64,000 nucleotides of DNA, taken from NCBI GenBank assembly GCA_014378195.1, contig JACMOC010000008.1, positions 124,001 through 188,000 on the forward strand, read 5' to 3'. The notes beneath the pieces were generated by a model. That model worked only from the letters and a program-made list of their open reading frames with translations. It was not told where the DNA came from and ran no database searches. Below, piece by piece: positions 61,701 to 64,000 of the stretch. Source of the DNA: Oligoflexus sp. Its GTDB lineage: Bacteria; Bdellovibrionota_B; Oligoflexia; Oligoflexales; Oligoflexaceae. Made by a program: the position numbers and the translations under genes. Each line of letters opens with the position of its first letter. Position 1 is the stretch's first letter.

Positions 61701-64000
61701 TAAGGCTACCGAAATATCTGTGGCTCAGCGAAACTTCCTGCGAGGTCTATCCCGCAAAACTTGGTTATATTTCGAGACTTTTTTAACCAAAGAAGACAAT
61801 TGGTTGCCGCCCGATAACTTCCAGGAGTTTCCCGCGCCCATTGTCGCACACCGAACTTCCCCCACCAATATCGGTCTCAGTCTCCTCTCAATTTTGGGCG
61901 CCTATGACTTTGGCTATATTTCTTTGGCTTCACTGGCAACTAAGCTTGAGCAATCCATGCAAAGTCTCGAGAGACTTGAAAGATATAAGGGACATTTTTA
62001 TAACTGGTATGACACTCAGTCTTTGAAACCTCTGCTGCCGCTTTACGTTTCGACTGTTGATAGCGGGAATTTGCAAGGAGCCTTATTGGTCCTAAGGCAA
62101 GGACTGAGCCTGCTGGGGGCGGGTAATTTGCATTCGGCCCGAATTCTGCCGGGCCTTGAGGATCTGCTCTTTCTCATAGAGGAGGATGAAATGTCACGGG
62201 CAGTTCAGTCCGAACTGACCCTCGTGACCATTAGCAAAACCAAAGCTAAATTTCTCGAATTTCTGCATATAGGTCCTGAAAAATCCCAGTCCATAGCGAC
62301 TGGAATGGTCGATAAATTGAATGCTATCCGGGCTTTGGTGATAGAAATTCAAGCGAGTGCGGGCAAGGATTCGTCGGAATGGATCGAGAGACTCTTATCC
62401 CAGATTGCTGAGCACACGGAATATATCCATTCGATCGACAGCGAAACATCCGTAAAGATGCGGGACAGATTGATTGATTTGGCGTCTCGCGCAAGTGCGA
62501 TGCTTAAGCTTAATTACGCTTTTCTCTATAACCCATCCAACAAACTTCTCTCAATAGGTTACCACGTCGCCGATTCGCGTCTTGATCAATCTTACTATGA
62601 TTTGCTCGCCTCAGAGGCGCGTCTGGCGAGCTTTTTAGCAGTTGCCGATGGCTCGGTACCGCAGGAACACTGGTTCGCACTGGGAAGGAACCTGACGTTC
62701 TCCGGACGGGAATCGACCTTGTTATCGTGGAGCGGCTCCATGTTTGAATACCTTATGCCGCTTCTCATCATGCCCAGTTACGAAGGTACGCTTCTTGATC
62801 AAGCATGTCGGGTCTGCATTCATAGACAGATTCAATATGGTCGGGAACGCAACGTTCCTTGGGGGATTTCAGAGTCGGCTTACAATCTCACGGATGCTCA
62901 CTACACTTATCAATATCGAGCGTTCGGTGTCCCTGGATTGGGCTTGAAGAGGGGGCTCGAACAGGATCTTGTCGTTGCTCCTTACGCGACCGTGATGGCT
63001 CTCATGCTCGAGCCCTTGGCGGCCTGCGTGAATTTGAAAGTCATGGCCGCTCAAGGATTTCTTGGAAAATTTGGATTCTTTGATGCCATTGACTATACAC
63101 CCTCAAGAGTTCCTGTAGGCGACACTCTGGTGATTGTCAGAAATTTCATGGTCCACCACCAAGGCATGAGTTTTCTATCTCTTGCTCATTATTTGCTGCA
63201 CGAACCTATGCAAGCCCGCATGGTGAGTGATCCAAGTTTTAAGGCGACTGAACTCCTTCTCCACGAGCGGGTTCCGAAGGAATCTTCTCTCCATGCTGAT
63301 CTCGGACCTGATAAGGAGATCGTCTATCCGGCCAAGGCTGTCGAAAATTCGTTCCGGCTTTTGAAGAACCCTAGTAAATCATCGCCCGATGTCCATCTCT
63401 TGGGCAACGAGCACTATCACGTAGTAGTATCGAGCGCAGGGGGGGGGTATAGCTCATGGAAAGATATAATGCTCACGCGCTGGCGAGAGGACAGGACGCG
63501 CGATGCCTATGGCTATTTTTTCTATATTAAAGACATCAAAAGCTCCGTATCATGGTCAGTTGGTTATCAGCCTATGCTCAATACCGGTGATAAGTACGAA
63601 GTGATCTTCACTGAGGGACGAGCGGAGATAAGGCGGTCTGAAGATGGTCTTGATACTCATCTCGAGATTGCGGTATCCCCTGATGACGATGCTGAATTAA
63701 GGCGCCTCACTATATTCAATCATAGTACGGAAATCAAGATTATCGAAGTTACGACGTACGCGGAAGTGGTGCTCGCACCGGCCGGTGCGGACCTTGCTCA
63801 TCCTGCGTTTAGCAACCTTTTTATAGAAACAGAAGCTGTTGAAAATCAACTTGGTATACTCTGCCGACGACGGGGACGAGAACCCCACCAGAATCATCCG
63901 TGGCTTTACCACGCGATGTTCGTTCATGGATGTCTCTCCATAGATAAAGGCATAGAGACTGATCGAAATCGCTTCGTGGGAAGAAATCATGGCCTTAATC
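58759..64000 (+). CDS. ndvB: Cyclic beta-1,2-glucan synthase (NdvB/ChvB-type), 3' end outside the window
   Basis: One open frame of at least 1747 residues with no stop to base 64000. The N-terminal about 400 residues are helical. Membrane helices follow at about 395-460 (SSYFVILVCLAAALLYYPV, FGFVAGLALLLTFPAIQ). A GT84 glucosyltransferase domain holds DADSTLPRE (D614-A-D616), SHDLIEGGFARSGL and RRHRWMRGDWQ. More helices come at about 800-980. Then a GH94-like part with SWSGSMFEYLMPLL, WGISESAYN and FMVHHQGMSFLSLAHYLL. The family is about 2800 residues, so roughly 1000 are still missing. It builds a periplasmic osmoregulated cyclic glucan. Starts at an ATGA overlap. A G9 tract lies at 63439-63447. 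Confidence 0.9.
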   Translation, partial: MIDVNNASSLYTLRQLEQLGQVLAVRHKICSKVKINFLLNRLKQNEDVLRTTYKLVINALREGQKTTPAAEWLLDNFHLIEEQIRTSKLHLPRRFCRELPVVDDPKWKLQARIYLIARELINHTDGHLDCEGAYRILQAYQKQTPLRLGELWAFPIMLRLGLIDTLRHIAESIATSYVDQSNAKFWAERMIMPIIEEPQKLITTIAQMAQSEPRMSSAFVSEFSRRIQASCYSPTLPLTWIEEQVVGQGLTLESHQNLASQDQAHDQVSMSNCIASLRFLSDTDWRDFVEKMSGVEAVLKKDPSQYYSKMDFATRDSYRHVIEYIARHSQHDELTVANAAMTMAQESPDGEDQPASMKHIGEYLVGQSRHILERKMHVKPKISDRIRRGILAFPLSSYFVILVCLAAALLYYPVQILNKNGSNFGFVAGLALLLTFPAIQCALSIVNWMTVLILKPKAWSRMDFTKGVSPSARTMVVVPCMLTGIRTIEKLIENLEIRYLGNRDDNILFGLLTDFGDSEVEVEDTDSQFIGVALKGIRSLNDKYSRSEDRQPFYLFHRSRRWNPGENMWMGYERKRGKLSQLNNYLRALDLSPFSSVEGNTENLYDIRYVLTLDADSTLPRETARTLIATMAHPLNQPQIDKTTRVVKEGYAILQPRITIHLKDKSSSHFTRLLSDDFGIDPYTKSVSDIYQDLFHEGSYIGKGIYDLDAFQETLDARFPENRILSHDLIEGGFARSGLVSDVQLVEEFPSSYSLDASRRHRWMRGDWQIASWILPMIPNGNGLKVTNPLSLLSRWKISDNLRRSVTPIATIVFLLSIWKFAPELSASMTFALLIYLVLPPVLNALNIQSRYSASISVRQMFRDEMHSIGRAISLSILHISFLPYDAFLATDATVRALYRLLISKRKLLEWQNSSDAGASSPQTFTDYSRLMWIAPLVSIFGFGIVFAEPMSSSLFVIAPVLGLWLLAPPLAWWISRPLHHKATEISVAQRNFLRGLSRKTWLYFETFLTKEDNWLPPDNFQEFPAPIVAHRTSPTNIGLSLLSILGAYDFGYISLASLATKLEQSMQSLERLERYKGHFYNWYDTQSLKPLLPLYVSTVDSGNLQGALLVLRQGLSLLGAGNLHSARILPGLEDLLFLIEEDEMSRAVQSELTLVTISKTKAKFLEFLHIGPEKSQSIATGMVDKLNAIRALVIEIQASAGKDSSEWIERLLSQIAEHTEYIHSIDSETSVKMRDRLIDLASRASAMLKLNYAFLYNPSNKLLSIGYHVADSRLDQSYYDLLASEARLASFLAVADGSVPQEHWFALGRNLTFSGRESTLLSWSGSMFEYLMPLLIMPSYEGTLLDQACRVCIHRQIQYGRERNVPWGISESAYNLTDAHYTYQYRAFGVPGLGLKRGLEQDLVVAPYATVMALMLEPLAACVNLKVMAAQGFLGKFGFFDAIDYTPSRVPVGDTLVIVRNFMVHHQGMSFLSLAHYLLHEPMQARMVSDPSFKATELLLHERVPKESSLHADLGPDKEIVYPAKAVENSFRLLKNPSKSSPDVHLLGNEHYHVVVSSAGGGYSSWKDIMLTRWREDRTRDAYGYFFYIKDIKSSVSWSVGYQPMLNTGDKYEVIFTEGRAEIRRSEDGLDTHLEIAVSPDDDAELRRLTIFNHSTEIKIIEVTTYAEVVLAPAGADLAHPAFSNLFIETEAVENQLGILCRRRGREPHQNHPWLYHAMFVHGCLSIDKGIETDRNRFVGRNHGLN
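63439..63447 (+). repeat. Poly-G(9) tract inside the glucan synthase gene
   Basis: Nine G coding for the GGG of SSAGGGYSSW; a potential slippage site. The frame is intact here. Confidence 0.85.

Noticed and set aside
58759..64000. Apparent lack of a gene at the end of the window
   Set aside because: Not a gap: one frame is open from 58759 to 64000 and only lacks its stop because the window ends.
1..64000. Genome-wide recoding of TAG
   Set aside because: The HU gene (2550-2990) terminates with TAG and is complete, so TAG is a normal stop here.
1..64000. CRISPR arrays, rRNA genes, insertion sequences
   Set aside because: No regularly spaced direct repeats, rRNA-like sequence, transposase or paired terminal repeats were seen.

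Overview
The window is bacterial and Gram-negative. It carries many signal-peptide and lipoprotein genes, outer-membrane barrels, and a c-type-cytochrome respiratory chain built on alternative complex III. My best guess is Bdellovibrionota (Oligoflexia or a relative) or another deep proteobacterial-type lineage. The reasons are the HU protein with a Lys/Ala-rich tail, the many lineage-specific exported proteins, and the ACIII plus A2-type oxidase pairing. This is inference; no marker gene here settles it. I see one tRNA, no rRNA, no CRISPR array and no intact insertion sequence.

1-8 kb is housekeeping: the 3' end of acetoacetyl-CoA synthetase, a TPR protein with a degenerate receiver domain, an HU-type nucleoid protein, folK, and a tight HAD phosphatase-pdxA-uvrA run. 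8-27.8 kb is rich in exported proteins and enzymes: a GH87-like glycan hydrolase, a thioredoxin/caspase-like fusion lipoprotein, gamma-carbonic anhydrase plus rhodanese, a HExxH protease, a GH5 hydrolase, a GT2/WecE sugar pair, a four-gene operon ending in nnr, rpoZ, and a lipoprotein that looks like an R-S-E ADP-ribosyltransferase. 27.9-36.3 kb (mostly minus strand) holds a phospholipase-C-like lipoprotein, tRNA-Ser(CGA), PepSY and membrane proteins, and a RoxA-like di-haem cytochrome.

38.1-49.9 kb is one tightly overlapped 12-gene plus-strand operon: actABCDEF (alternative complex III, quinol to cytochrome c), a small membrane protein, an SCO copper chaperone, and cytochrome oxidase subunits II-I-III-IV. 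Subunit I has the YSHPxVY signature of A2-type haem-copper oxidases. Together these genes could encode a complete quinol-to-oxygen electron route.

50-64 kb is a stress/fermentation-type accessory region in visible decay. It contains an intact nhaR next to a C-terminal stub of nhaA, BON-domain and small proteins, a C-terminal stub of a copper P-type ATPase, and acetate kinase broken by an in-frame TAG and a four-copy tetranucleotide repeat. It also has a phosphoketolase lacking its thiamine-diphosphate half through an internal deletion, and a class I aldolase with an in-frame TAG. A little upstream (32-33 kb) lie a Na+/H+ antiporter N-terminal stub and a possible adenylate kinase remnant. The window ends inside a giant open cyclic beta-1,2-glucan synthase gene (from 58759, no stop before 64000).

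The most interesting items are the ADP-ribosyltransferase lipoprotein, the thioredoxin/caspase-like fusion, and the multi-lesion erosion of the phosphoketolase-acetate kinase-aldolase module.
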